Below, piece after piece: positions 1 through 6,243 of a stretch of DNA of 10,610 nt. The notes under the pieces were generated by a model. It saw only the letters and a program-made list of their open reading frames with translations, was not told the origin of the DNA and made no database searches. Source of the stretch: an uncultured bacterium (lineage in GTDB: Bacteria > Armatimonadota > Zipacnadia > Zipacnadales > Zipacnadaceae); the NCBI GenBank assembly GCA_937928475.1, contig CALFVE010000335.1, positions 1 through 10,610 of the forward strand, read 5' to 3'. Made by a program: the position numbers and the translations under genes. Position 1 is the first letter of the stretch, and each line of letters opens with the position of its first letter.

Positions 1-43
1 GTGCATTAGGTATCGGCCGAGGCTTCCAGTCCGCGCGGCTCAC

Positions 44-79
44 AAGAAAAAGGCTTTGGCCCACTGTGCAGGCCAAAGC
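44..79 (-). terminator. Rho-independent terminator of the PHP gene
   Basis: The arms at 53-61 and 71-79 (GCTTTGGCC / GGCCAAAGC) form a perfect 9-bp stem around a 9-nt loop. Read on the minus strand, the stem is followed by C, five T, C, TT (44-52), the classic intrinsic terminator layout. No T-tract follows the stem on the plus strand, so the signal is directional. It lies just past the last recognisable residues of the decayed PHP gene and so marks the original 3' end of that transcript. Confidence 0.65.
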
Positions 80-95
80 ATCTGAGGCAGCTTGC

Positions 96-1265
96 TTAAT
101 GCTGCGAATCCGCATCGGTGAGGTGACAACCACTTCCCCCACCTCGAGCACGTAGAAGTGCTCCGCGGTGCTGGCCGCCGTGTCGGTCCACTCGTAGGAG
201 TTAGGAGAACCGGCCCAGGGGCTGTGTCTGCACCGATTCGGGCACCAGTTGACTGTCGCGGTACACTCGGAACGTCTTTCCCGAGAGGGTCGGGGTTGGA
301 AACTCGACCGTGGCTTTGATGGTGGCGCGGTCCATCGCGCCCTGCTCGCCGGGCACCGGGCTAAGTTGAGTCAGTCTCGCCCCGTACTGCGCCGGCTAGG
401 TCCGACCCTCGCGGATCGCTTTCAGCACGGCGTCGGGCCTCAAGCGGTCGGCGTAGACCCAAGTCTTCCTGGCAAAGGTGCCCGCTTCCCAGGGCTTGTA
501 GCCGTGGTAATCGCTTCCGGCCGTCACAAACGGGCGGTAACCCTCACGGATGAGGCGCAGGTAGAAGTCGAGGTCTTCCTGCCGCTGTTCGGCCTTGTCC
601 ACATTCCACATCTCCACTCCCGCCAAGCCCTGGTACTGTATCTGCCCTCCTGGCGCCTGGTCAGCAGGGCGCTTGTCATACCGGTAGTCCACGCGGCCGA
701 GCAGGCTCAGCCCTCCGGAGCGCCCATCGTGCAGGAAACTGGGGTGAGCCGCCACGGGAAGCATCCCCCACTGGCGGATCTTGTTGATGATGTCCTGCTG
801 CTTCCCTGGCTTCTCGCAGTATTCGTCCAGGACTTGACTGTCCAATTCCCGGATCACGCCAAGGGCGAGGGTGTGTGCAGCGGCCTCGTTGCCCGGCTCG
901 GGGTTCTACCTGGCCCCAATCTCGGCCCCAGGGATCGCGACGAAGGTACCCTCCTTGGTCAGTCCCGCGACCTCGCCAGAGTACTTCGCGAAGCCCCAGG
1001 GGCCTCCCCAATTCAGAACCAAAGCCCCCAGCGAGAGGGAGAAAGGCGTCCCGTACTTGCTGGGCTTGTCTATCTGGTCATAGTGATCGGTGACGACAAT
1101 GAACCTAGCGCCGGCCAGTTTGGTCGCCGTTGCTGCTGTGGCCGGCGAGCTGGCACCATCCGAGAACTGCGTGTGCAGGTGGATGATGCCTGGATACCAT
1201 TCAGCAGCGTGCGACACAGGGAGCAAAGGCAGGCACAGCAGAACTGGAAGAACCCATTTCATCAT
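96..1265 (-). pseudogene. Secreted PHP-domain metallohydrolase (CehA/McbA-like), broken
   Basis: This was a secreted PHP-domain metal-dependent hydrolase of about 385 residues. GAGGAGG (1272-1278) sits 6 nt before the ATG at 1265. Residues 1-21 are a signal peptide ending SHAA. PHP metal-ligand motifs are all present: HLHTQFSDG (H29, H31), VVTDH (D60, H61), IPGAE (E115), AAAHTL (H131), AAHPS (H174) and AGSDYHG (D252, H254). Three lesions break the frame. A TAG at 906-908 follows GAEIGAR and probably replaces a Trp TGG. A TAG at 396-398 follows AIREGRT. A 7-bp near-exact duplication at 195-207 then creates a TAA (201-203) and shifts frame, after which typical C-terminal sequence resumes (SYEWTDTAAS, then EHFYVLEVGEVVVTSPM). 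The left boundary is approximate; no clean stop remains in the final frame before the terminator. Substrate is unknown; PHP proteins of this type are usually phosphoesterases or related hydrolases. Intact motifs imply recent decay. Confidence 0.85.
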
Positions 1266-1278
1266 GCATCGCCTCCTC

Positions 1279-1612
1279 AGGCTGGTTCAGTTCGGCCGAC
1301 TAAATTCTCGGATGCCTATTCACCAGAGGGGGCAGACCTCCTCTGCGCCGCGGTCTCTCTGGTAAAGCCCACCGTGGATGGTACCACTCACGAGGTGGTA
1401 TTCTGGAAAACGAAGCGAAGCCCATGATGTGATCCGGCGCCCTAGGTCTTATCTGATGTTGACTTCGAGCAACGCTCGAACGAGGAGCAAGGGATCTTCC
1501 GCACCCCGTGCTTATTAGTATCGCGGCGGCTATGCATTTTCATGCGAAGCTTCTCCCTGCGGGAGGGGGGAGCCTGCCCCTGCGACGGCGGCGGGCGGCG
1601 ACCGGGGTATAC
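1279..1612. other. Divergent intergenic region without a gene
   Basis: About 330 bases lie between the ribosome binding site of the broken PHP gene (leftward) and the promoter of the rightward membrane-protein gene. I see no credible coding sequence. The region contains a 6-bp inverted repeat TACCAC/GTGGTA with a 7-nt loop (1382-1400) and a stronger palindrome at 1464-1480, listed separately. I found no convincing promoter for the PHP gene here. Confidence 0.5.
1464..1480. promoter_or_regulatory. Palindrome TTCGAGC-AAC-GCTCGAA, possible operator
   Basis: Two perfect 7-bp arms flank a 3-nt centre, a 17-bp dyad of the size bound by dimeric repressors. It lies in the divergent intergenic region, directly after a TTGACT hexamer (1459-1464), but no -10 box stands at the matching distance. 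Neither strand has a T-tract after it, so it is not an intrinsic terminator. The role as an operator is inference from position and symmetry only. Confidence 0.3.
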
Positions 1613-1642
1613 TCGACTAGGTTCCGGCCGCTCGTGTATAAT
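1613..1642 (+). promoter_or_regulatory. Sigma70-type promoter for the 1695 gene
   Basis: A perfect TATAAT (1637-1642) lies 18 bp after TCGACT (1613-1618), which matches the -35 consensus at 4 of 6 positions. A TG dinucleotide sits directly before the -10 box. Transcription would begin near 1649, giving a leader of roughly 45 nt before the ATG at 1695. A second -10-like TATACT occurs at 1608-1613 and could be an alternative. In this GC-rich surrounding the AT-rich hexamer stands out. Confidence 0.55.
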
Positions 1643-1694
1643 GAGAGGTGCTGCACGATACCATGCCGCCAGCCCGTACGCAAGGAGAAGTAGC

Positions 1695-2186
1695 ATGAAG
1701 GAATACCTGTCGCCTCGCGGTCGGGTCTCGACCACCGTTATCATTGTCATCGTGGCCGTTATTGTGTTGGCGCTAGCCATTACGGCCTACTGGTTCTTGC
1801 TCAAGCCCGGCCCCGAGCAGGTGGTGCAGAGATTCCTCATGGCGGAGGCGCTGGGCGACTACCGAACGCTGCGGACCCTGCTGGTGTCGAACGTGGCCCG
1901 GCAACTTCCTCCCGACGAGGACTTGCCGCCCCCGCCCAAGGAGCCGAAGATCCCGGAGATGGACATCGGCAGGGCCAGCATTGTGGGCGATCGGGCAACG
2001 GTAGCCGTGAAGACCAAGGGCCCGGCCATCCCCGGTCTGACCTATGGACGACTGGAGCAGACGACCAACGTGGTGCTGGTGAAAGAAGGCGGGCAGTGGA
2101 AGGTGGACCCCATCGCCACCGCTGAGGCCTCCCGGGGCGGAACCAGCGGGCTGGCCCTGCCGGAGGGACCGTCCGGCGGTCCTTAG
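1695..2186 (+). CDS. Single-pass membrane protein, DUF4878-like outer domain
   Basis: This 163-residue protein has a short basic N-terminus, one transmembrane helix (about residues 13-36, rich in Ile/Val/Ala/Leu) and an outer domain. The domain begins GPEQVVQRFLMAEALGDY and ends with VLVKEGGQWKVDP. A helix with 'FL A... GDY', then strands, then 'KE.G.WKVD', is the layout of small NTF2-like domains such as DUF4878; I infer that fold and cannot confirm it. A Pro-rich insert (PPPPKEPKIPE) separates the halves. The start was chosen at 1695 because AAGGAG (1682-1687) precedes it by 7 nt; the same frame is open to 1542 but that extension overlaps the promoter. The gene ends in TAG and is followed after 76 nt by another single-pass membrane protein on the same strand, so the two may be co-transcribed. 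Function unknown. Confidence 0.8.
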   Translation: MKEYLSPRGRVSTTVIIVIVAVIVLALAITAYWFLLKPGPEQVVQRFLMAEALGDYRTLRTLLVSNVARQLPPDEDLPPPPKEPKIPEMDIGRASIVGDRATVAVKTKGPAIPGLTYGRLEQTTNVVLVKEGGQWKVDPIATAEASRGGTSGLALPEGPSGGP

Positions 2187-2262
2187 GCGCAAGCGGGCCG
2201 GAGCCCGGTCGGCACAGCGGCGGGCCGGTGGCAGCCGGCGCGGGAGCGGTGGGGAGCAGAGT

Positions 2263-3351
2263 ATGGACCTGACCAAACTCACCCTGGAGCCACGCCCCCC
2301 CCAACGGGTGAGCGAGGAGGAGCCGGGGCTACGGGTGGGGGCCATTCACGTGGTGCTGGTGGGCAGCGGCCTGCTGCTGCTCTTGCTGCTGGCGGCGGTG
2401 ACGGTCGCGCCGCGCAAGCCCTCGGAGCGGCCCCTGTACCGCAGCCTAGCCGGTCGCGTGCTGCGAGCGGCGCCGCCGAGCGGCGTGGCCCCGGAGGGAG
2501 TCGCCCTGCTCAAGCAGATGGCGACGGCTGCCCAGGCGGTGCAGAGCCTGCAGGTGGACGGCATCTACAGCATCGGCTCCGAAACCGGCGCGCTCAGCCA
2601 TCGCCGCGAGGGCTCCTTCCACCTAGTCTTCCAGGCACCCAACCGGCTCAGCCAGTATCTAGAGACCACCGGAAAGATCCAGACCGACCGCATCGTCGCC
2701 GACGGACACGCCCTGGTCCTGGAGGTGCGAGCGGCGAACCTGGCCCTGCGCATGCCGCAGCCAGAAAGCGCGGTGGGGTTTGCCGAGATCATGTCGGCGA
2801 GCCTCCCCGGTACGCAAAGCCCACTTGACCTCTTTCATCTGCGGGCGACCGGCCTCGATCTCGAGGCGCTGGAGATGGTCGCGCTGGGGGTGGACCGACA
2901 CGATCCCTGGATTCGCTCGCAGCAGCCACCGGAGGACAGTGTGGCCCTGACCGTGCGCTTCCGAGGCTGGCCTCAGGCCACGGTGTGGATGGACCAGCAG
3001 ACCTACCTGATCCGGCAAATCGCGCAGGAGATCAGCGGGGAGGAGGCGCAGGCGATGGCCAACCGGCTGGGCGGCGTGGCCCCAGTGCTGTTCCGCAGCC
3101 TGGCACCGCCCACCCGGGTGCGGGCGGTGCTGCGGCAGTTCATCACTGGCCTCAATGTGCCTCTGCAGGGAGCGCCCTTTGACTACTCGCTGCCGGCGGG
3201 GGTACAAATGGTGGACGTGAGCACGTGGGAGGAGGCCCGGCGGGTGATGATGGAGCGGCTGGGTGACGCGCTGGCTGCCGAGGCCTTGCAGAGCGACGAG
3301 ATGAAGGTGGAGCCGCCACCCCAGGCTGAGGGCCTAGCCACGCCACCGTAG
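2263..3351 (+). CDS. Membrane-anchored protein, suspected LolA/LppX-like outer domain
   Basis: The 362-residue product has a 25-residue cytoplasmic head, one Leu-rich transmembrane helix (about residues 26-49) and a long outer region. GGGGAG (2251-2256) lies 6 nt before the ATG. From about residue 80 the pattern is LLKQMATAAQAVQSLQVDG, then strands with GSFHLVFQAPNRLSQY and DGHALVL, then WMDQQTYLIRQI, ending near FDYSLPAGVQMVDV. Alternating strands of this kind (a lipid- or matrix-protein-like 'baseplate' followed by 'D..TyLi...') resemble LolA, LppX and DUF2092 proteins that carry lipids or sense envelope state. That assignment is inference; no diagnostic motif is present. The C-terminal 30 residues are Pro/Glu-rich and probably disordered. 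It follows the DUF4878-like membrane gene by 76 nt and is followed by a weak terminator, suggesting a two-gene unit. Confidence 0.75.
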   Translation: MDLTKLTLEPRPPQRVSEEEPGLRVGAIHVVLVGSGLLLLLLLAAVTVAPRKPSERPLYRSLAGRVLRAAPPSGVAPEGVALLKQMATAAQAVQSLQVDGIYSIGSETGALSHRREGSFHLVFQAPNRLSQYLETTGKIQTDRIVADGHALVLEVRAANLALRMPQPESAVGFAEIMSASLPGTQSPLDLFHLRATGLDLEALEMVALGVDRHDPWIRSQQPPEDSVALTVRFRGWPQATVWMDQQTYLIRQIAQEISGEEAQAMANRLGGVAPVLFRSLAPPTRVRAVLRQFITGLNVPLQGAPFDYSLPAGVQMVDVSTWEEARRVMMERLGDALAAEALQSDEMKVEPPPQAEGLATPP

Positions 3352-3386
3352 AAGAAAGACAGCCTCTGTCCCCTGCGGCGCTGAGA

Positions 3387-3405
3387 AGACCGCCGGTCTG
3401 TTTTT
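3387..3405 (+). terminator. Short hairpin with T-tract after the 2263 gene
   Basis: AGACC (3387-3391), loop GCC, GGTCT (3395-3399), one G and five T (3401-3405) form a short intrinsic-terminator-like structure on the plus strand, 36 nt past the stop of the membrane-protein gene. The 5-bp stem is weak. It lies only 8 nt before the AGGAGG of the acetyltransferase gene, so it may act as a partial terminator between the two. Confidence 0.4.
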
Positions 3406-3427
3406 CGCCTCCAGGAGGACAATCGCC

Positions 3428-3898
3428 GTGCAGATCCGCTCGCTTAGCCTCGCCGATGCTCCCGCCCTGCTGGAGCTCTACCAGTCTCTCCCCGAGTCGG
3501 TAACCTGTTTCTTCCAGCCCTGGCCTCAGTTCACCGAGGAGGTCATCCGCACGCACCTAGCCGACGCGGACGCAGGCAAGAACCTGGTGCTGGGGATCGT
3601 CTCGGAGGAGGGCGGGATCGAGGGAACTGGCTTCCTGTGGAATGTGGACACTGACACGCCCACCCTCGGGATTGGCCTGCGGGAGCGGATTCAGGGGCAG
3701 GGCTGGGGCCGGCGGATGATGGAGGCGCTCCTGGCCGAGGCCGACGCCCGGGGCAAGTCCGAGGTGAGATTGACGGTCCTCAAGACCAACCACCGAGCCT
3801 TGCACCTGTACCAGAGCGTGGGTTTCGTCATCACTGGAGAGACCAAGTTCCGTGAGGAAGCCGACTCCTGGTGCATGGCGAGAGTGAAGCCCCCGTAG
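3428..3898 (+). CDS. GNAT-family N-acetyltransferase
   Basis: This 156-residue protein is a single GNAT domain of usual length. It transfers an acetyl group from acetyl-CoA to an unidentified amine and would act in the cytoplasm. The acetyl-CoA pyrophosphate loop is visible as RIQGQGWGRRM (about residues 87-97, Q/RxxGxG type) at the start of helix 3, preceded by the strand PTLGIGL. The later motif TVLKTNHRALHLYQSVGF (about 116-133) gives the conserved Asn121, Tyr128 and Gly-Phe pair of the RimI-like branch. The start is GTG at 3428, chosen because AGGAGG (3413-3418) lies 9 nt upstream. The gene ends in TAG. Its right neighbour is convergent, so it is probably last in its transcript, or alone if the hairpin at 3387-3405 terminates. 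The substrate cannot be predicted. Confidence 0.9.
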   Translation: MQIRSLSLADAPALLELYQSLPESVTCFFQPWPQFTEEVIRTHLADADAGKNLVLGIVSEEGGIEGTGFLWNVDTDTPTLGIGLRERIQGQGWGRRMMEALLAEADARGKSEVRLTVLKTNHRALHLYQSVGFVITGETKFREEADSWCMARVKPP

Positions 3899-3953
3899 AG
3901 GGGCAACAGGCCTCACCCCCCGGCCCCACTCTCCTGGCACGAGGGCGCAGCGG

Positions 3954-3999
3954 GGCACGGCCGCCGCGCGGGCCGGAGCAGCCCGCGTCCGGCTGTGCC
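3954..3999. repeat. Large GC-rich stem-loop in the convergent spacer
   Basis: Outer arms GGCACGGCCG (3954-3963) and CGGCTGTGCC (3990-3999) pair with one G-T wobble. Inside them, CGCGGGC (3967-3973) and GCCCGCG (3981-3987) pair perfectly around a 7-nt loop, leaving a small internal loop (CCG/TC). The result is a 17-bp two-part stem. It lies between the convergent ends of the acetyltransferase and the C-N hydrolase. No T-tract follows on either strand, so it may act as a transcript-end stabiliser or be a copy of an intergenic repeat. Confidence 0.55.
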
Positions 4000-4073
4000 G
4001 GGCACCCCATGCGGCCTCTCTGGCAGACGACGGCGCACGCAACCCCCACCCTTCAACTCACCCCTCCCCAACA

Positions 4074-4097
4074 TCCACTATCCGCCCTCCACTATCC
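4074..4097. repeat. Direct repeat TCCACTATCC across the hydrolase stop codon
   Basis: TCCACTATCC occurs at 4074-4083 and 4088-4097, 14 bp apart. The minus-strand reading of the first copy supplies the TAG stop (4078-4080) of the C-N hydrolase, while the second copy codes for the last residues of the protein in a different frame. A short local duplication is the simplest origin. Confidence 0.45.
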
Positions 4098-4932
4098 TCC
4101 CCTTCCTCACCACGATTTCCCCGTGAATCATCTGCGGCCGGAGGTACTCCACCACATACTCTCCTGGAATCAGCCCCACGGTCTTCCCGCCGCTGTCTAT
4201 GATGCTGGAGTGCCCGGGGTGGTAGTTGTCCACCCCGTCATCGCCGGAGAGGTTGCAGCAGATCATCGCCAGATGATGCCGGACGCACTTTTCGATCGCC
4301 CTGCCCAGGAAGCAGACCTTCTCCATGTCGCGCAGATAGGACTTGAGTTTCTTCGGATCTTCCAGGTCGGCGGCATGCTTCATGAACTTGCGCCCGCCGC
4401 CGCCGGCGGTCGGCCCCAGGTAGACCTGCGCGCCCCAGGCCACCATCTTGTTGTAAATGCCGGGAATCCCTGAGTCGGCGCAGATGCACACGCCGAACTT
4501 GACCCCGTCCACCGAGAAGATCTTCCGCTTCTCGGGGCCGGGGACCAGGCCGGCCTGCAGTTCTTTGGGGGTGAGATTGTGCTTGCGCTGGACGATAAGT
4601 CTCCCCTCGGGCAGGGCGATGAAGGCGCTCATGTGCAAGGCGCGCTTGCCGCGTTCGATGGTGCCGGCGGCGATGGCAATCTCGTACCGCTTCGCCCAGG
4701 CCAGGAGTTTCTGGGCCACGGGGTCCTCGGCGGAGGGAGCCACGGCGAGCACTTCGGGGGTCAGCAAATAGCCGGTGATCGCGCCCTCGGCGAAGAGGAT
4801 CAATCGCGCGCCGGCTTTGGCGGCCTGCTTGCTGAGCGCCTCGATCTGGCGCAAGTTTCCGGCGACGTCCCCGGGTGTAGCGACGATCTGCCCCGCCGCC
4901 ACGTGGATGGTTTGGGTCTTTGCGGTAGGCAT
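4078..4932 (-). CDS. Carbon-nitrogen hydrolase (nitrilase superfamily)
   Basis: This 284-residue protein is a complete nitrilase-superfamily enzyme, which hydrolyses amide, carbamoyl or nitrile C-N bonds through a Glu-Lys-Cys triad. The triad is visible: Glu49 in LFAEGAITGY, Lys117 in QRKHNL and Cys151 in GVCICADSGIP. The fold begins with VAAGQIVATPGDVAGNL and ends with the usual EYVVEYLRP strand. No signal peptide is present, so it is cytoplasmic. GGAGG lies 6 nt before the ATG at 4932. It is transcribed in the same direction as the Gfo/Idh/MocA gene but 234 nt downstream of it, with repeats between, so co-transcription is uncertain. Residues 170-215 carry a Gly/Lys-rich insertion (YLGPTAGGGGRKFMKHAADL onward) after the Cys loop that may shape substrate choice. 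Which branch it belongs to (amidase, N-carbamoylase, aliphatic) cannot be told from motifs. It ends in TAG. Confidence 0.9.
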   Translation of the reverse strand: MPTAKTQTIHVAAGQIVATPGDVAGNLRQIEALSKQAAKAGARLILFAEGAITGYLLTPEVLAVAPSAEDPVAQKLLAWAKRYEIAIAAGTIERGKRALHMSAFIALPEGRLIVQRKHNLTPKELQAGLVPGPEKRKIFSVDGVKFGVCICADSGIPGIYNKMVAWGAQVYLGPTAGGGGRKFMKHAADLEDPKKLKSYLRDMEKVCFLGRAIEKCVRHHLAMICCNLSGDDGVDNYHPGHSSIIDSGGKTVGLIPGEYVVEYLRPQMIHGEIVVRKGRIVEGG

Positions 4933-4950
4933 GAGGGGCCTCCTTCGGAT

Positions 4951-4978
4951 AGTCGCGAGTCGCGAGTGAGGAGTCGCG
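4951..4978. repeat. Four in-phase 7-bp units (AGTCGCG)
   Basis: Units at 4951-4957, 4958-4964 and 4972-4978 read AGTCGCG exactly; the third unit (4965-4971) is AGTGAGG. The tract lies just upstream of the ribosome binding site of the C-N hydrolase gene, in its leader region. Confidence 0.55.
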
Positions 4979-5166
4979 GACGCTGAACACAGTTAGGGCA
5001 CGCCACCGGAGAGCCTGCTCTGCGGAGGCGGCGGCTGAAGGCCAGGCACAGCCGGGCCTGAAGCCGGCCCGCAGCGTCTGCACCCGTCCGGGCGCGGGTC
5101 GGTCTCCCGCTCCCCGACACCGTTGTGACCCCTCGGCTGGCTCCTCCTGGAGCAGACGAACGCTCC
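4979..5166. other. Repeat-bearing spacer between oxidoreductase and hydrolase genes
   Basis: I see no gene in these 188 bases. They contain a perfect inverted repeat CGGGCC/GGCCCG with a 7-nt loop (5053-5071). They also hold the words GGCACAGCCGG (5045-5055) and CCGGCCCGC (5064-5072), which recur in inverted orientation and the same relative order in the 3954-3999 stem-loop. No T-tract or convincing promoter is evident. It looks like a relic of a dispersed intergenic repeat. Confidence 0.45.
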
Positions 5167-6198
5167 CTACCACAACTCTTCCGGCACCGAGACAGCGCAC
5201 GCCCCCTTCTTCGCCGATTCCTCAGCGGCAAAGACCACCGCCACGGCCCGGGCGCCGTCCAGGAGCCCCGGATAGACCGGGGTTCCCTCGCGAATGCCCC
5301 GATAGAAACTGCGCAGGTTGCCGTTAGGCTCGCCGGCGGCCACCAGCGGTACCGACTCCCGCGGTTCGTACTTGCCGTCCAGGTGCGTGACCTGGATCTC
5401 CAGCTTGGTGCCCTCCTGAAAAAAGCGCGCGTCTCGATACAAGTTGGCCTTGGTGCCGAAGATGCTCAGGGTGTGCCGGTAGGGCGTCACGTGGTAGGCG
5501 TTGAGCGTCCCCACCAGGCCCGAGCTGAACCGGAGCAAACAGACCGCTACATCCGCAGTACGCGAAGTATGCACGTCGTAGCGCATCATGCAGGAGACCT
5601 CGCGGATAGGTCCGAAGTAGAACATGAGTTCGTGCAGGCTGTGCACGCCGCACTGGAAGAGCATCCCGCCGGGGTTCTTCTCGGGATCGGCGCGCCACTC
5701 CTCAGGCTTCATCAGGAGGCCTCCGCTGTGCGCGGTGGTCTCCTCGAAGGCGGCGACGGCGCCGAGTTCGCCGCTCTCTATTTTCTGCTTGATGGTGAGC
5801 GAGACTGGGTTGCTGCGATGGTCTTCATGACCGACGCCGATCACTACCCCGGTACGCCGTTGGACCTCCAGCAAGGCGTGGAGCTCTTCCGGCGTAGAGC
5901 ACAGGGGCTTTTCCACGTAGACATGCAGGCCGCGCTCGGCGGCGGCGAGGGCCTGCTCGGCGTGGTACTTGGCGCCGGTGGAGATGACGATGGCCTCCAG
6001 GCCCGGATAGTCGAGCAGTTCCTCATAGGAGCCTACCGGCACGGCGCCATCTTCCGCTTCGGCCTGGGCCAGCGCCTCCGGATTGTAATCATAGGCGGCG
6101 ACCAGTTCGAATAGCCCGGTCTCGCGCATGGTGCGACGGCGATGGGCCCCAAAGTGTCCGACGCCGACTTGACCGACTTTGAGTCTTGCTGCGGACAT
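5167..6198 (-). CDS. Gfo/Idh/MocA-family NAD(P)-dependent oxidoreductase
   Basis: This 343-residue protein is of normal family length and would oxidise or reduce a hydroxyl group of a sugar, inositol or related compound with NAD(P). The N-terminal Rossmann fold shows VGQVGVGHFGAHR (residues 8-20, GxGxxG), AAYDYNP after strand 2, and the family signature VEKPLC with Lys97. The C-terminal domain begins after GVGHEDHRSNP and includes NPGGMLFQCGVHSLHELM (175-192). There His186 is kept, but the positions usually Asp (in 'D.G.H..D') are Gln182 and His189. There is no signal peptide. The start at 6198 is the ATG before SAARLKVGQ; GGAGG lies 13 nt upstream, longer than usual. The gene starts 45 nt after the GH20-like gene ends, consistent with an operon, so its substrate is plausibly a sugar freed by that enzyme. 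It ends in TAG. Confidence 0.9.
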   Translation of the reverse strand: MSAARLKVGQVGVGHFGAHRRRTMRETGLFELVAAYDYNPEALAQAEAEDGAVPVGSYEELLDYPGLEAIVISTGAKYHAEQALAAAERGLHVYVEKPLCSTPEELHALLEVQRRTGVVIGVGHEDHRSNPVSLTIKQKIESGELGAVAAFEETTAHSGGLLMKPEEWRADPEKNPGGMLFQCGVHSLHELMFYFGPIREVSCMMRYDVHTSRTADVAVCLLRFSSGLVGTLNAYHVTPYRHTLSIFGTKANLYRDARFFQEGTKLEIQVTHLDGKYEPRESVPLVAAGEPNGNLRSFYRGIREGTPVYPGLLDGARAVAVVFAAEESAKKGACAVSVPEELW

Positions 6199-6243
6199 AA
6201 TCTTGATGGATCCTCCGTTCCTAAGATAGCAACCCGCACCTGC

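Noticed and set aside
396..908. TAG recoding (selenocysteine-like or pyrrolysine use) in the PHP gene
   Set aside because: TAG ends six neighbouring genes, and an independent frameshift downstream disables the gene anyway.
249..1427. Long plus-strand open frame (392 codons) over the PHP gene
   Set aside because: It is antisense to the PHP gene, whose minus-strand translation carries the signal peptide and all metal-binding motifs. The plus-strand translation has no recognisable domain and exists because of GC-rich codon structure.
4238..5200. Minus-strand open frame of 320 codons, overlapping the C-N hydrolase
   Set aside because: It is the C-N hydrolase region in a shifted frame, Arg/Gly-rich, and continues into the repeat spacer. 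The correct frame has the Glu-Lys-Cys triad.
5125..6114. Plus-strand open frame of 329 codons
   Set aside because: It mirrors the Gfo/Idh/MocA gene on the other strand, which has clear Rossmann and EKP motifs.
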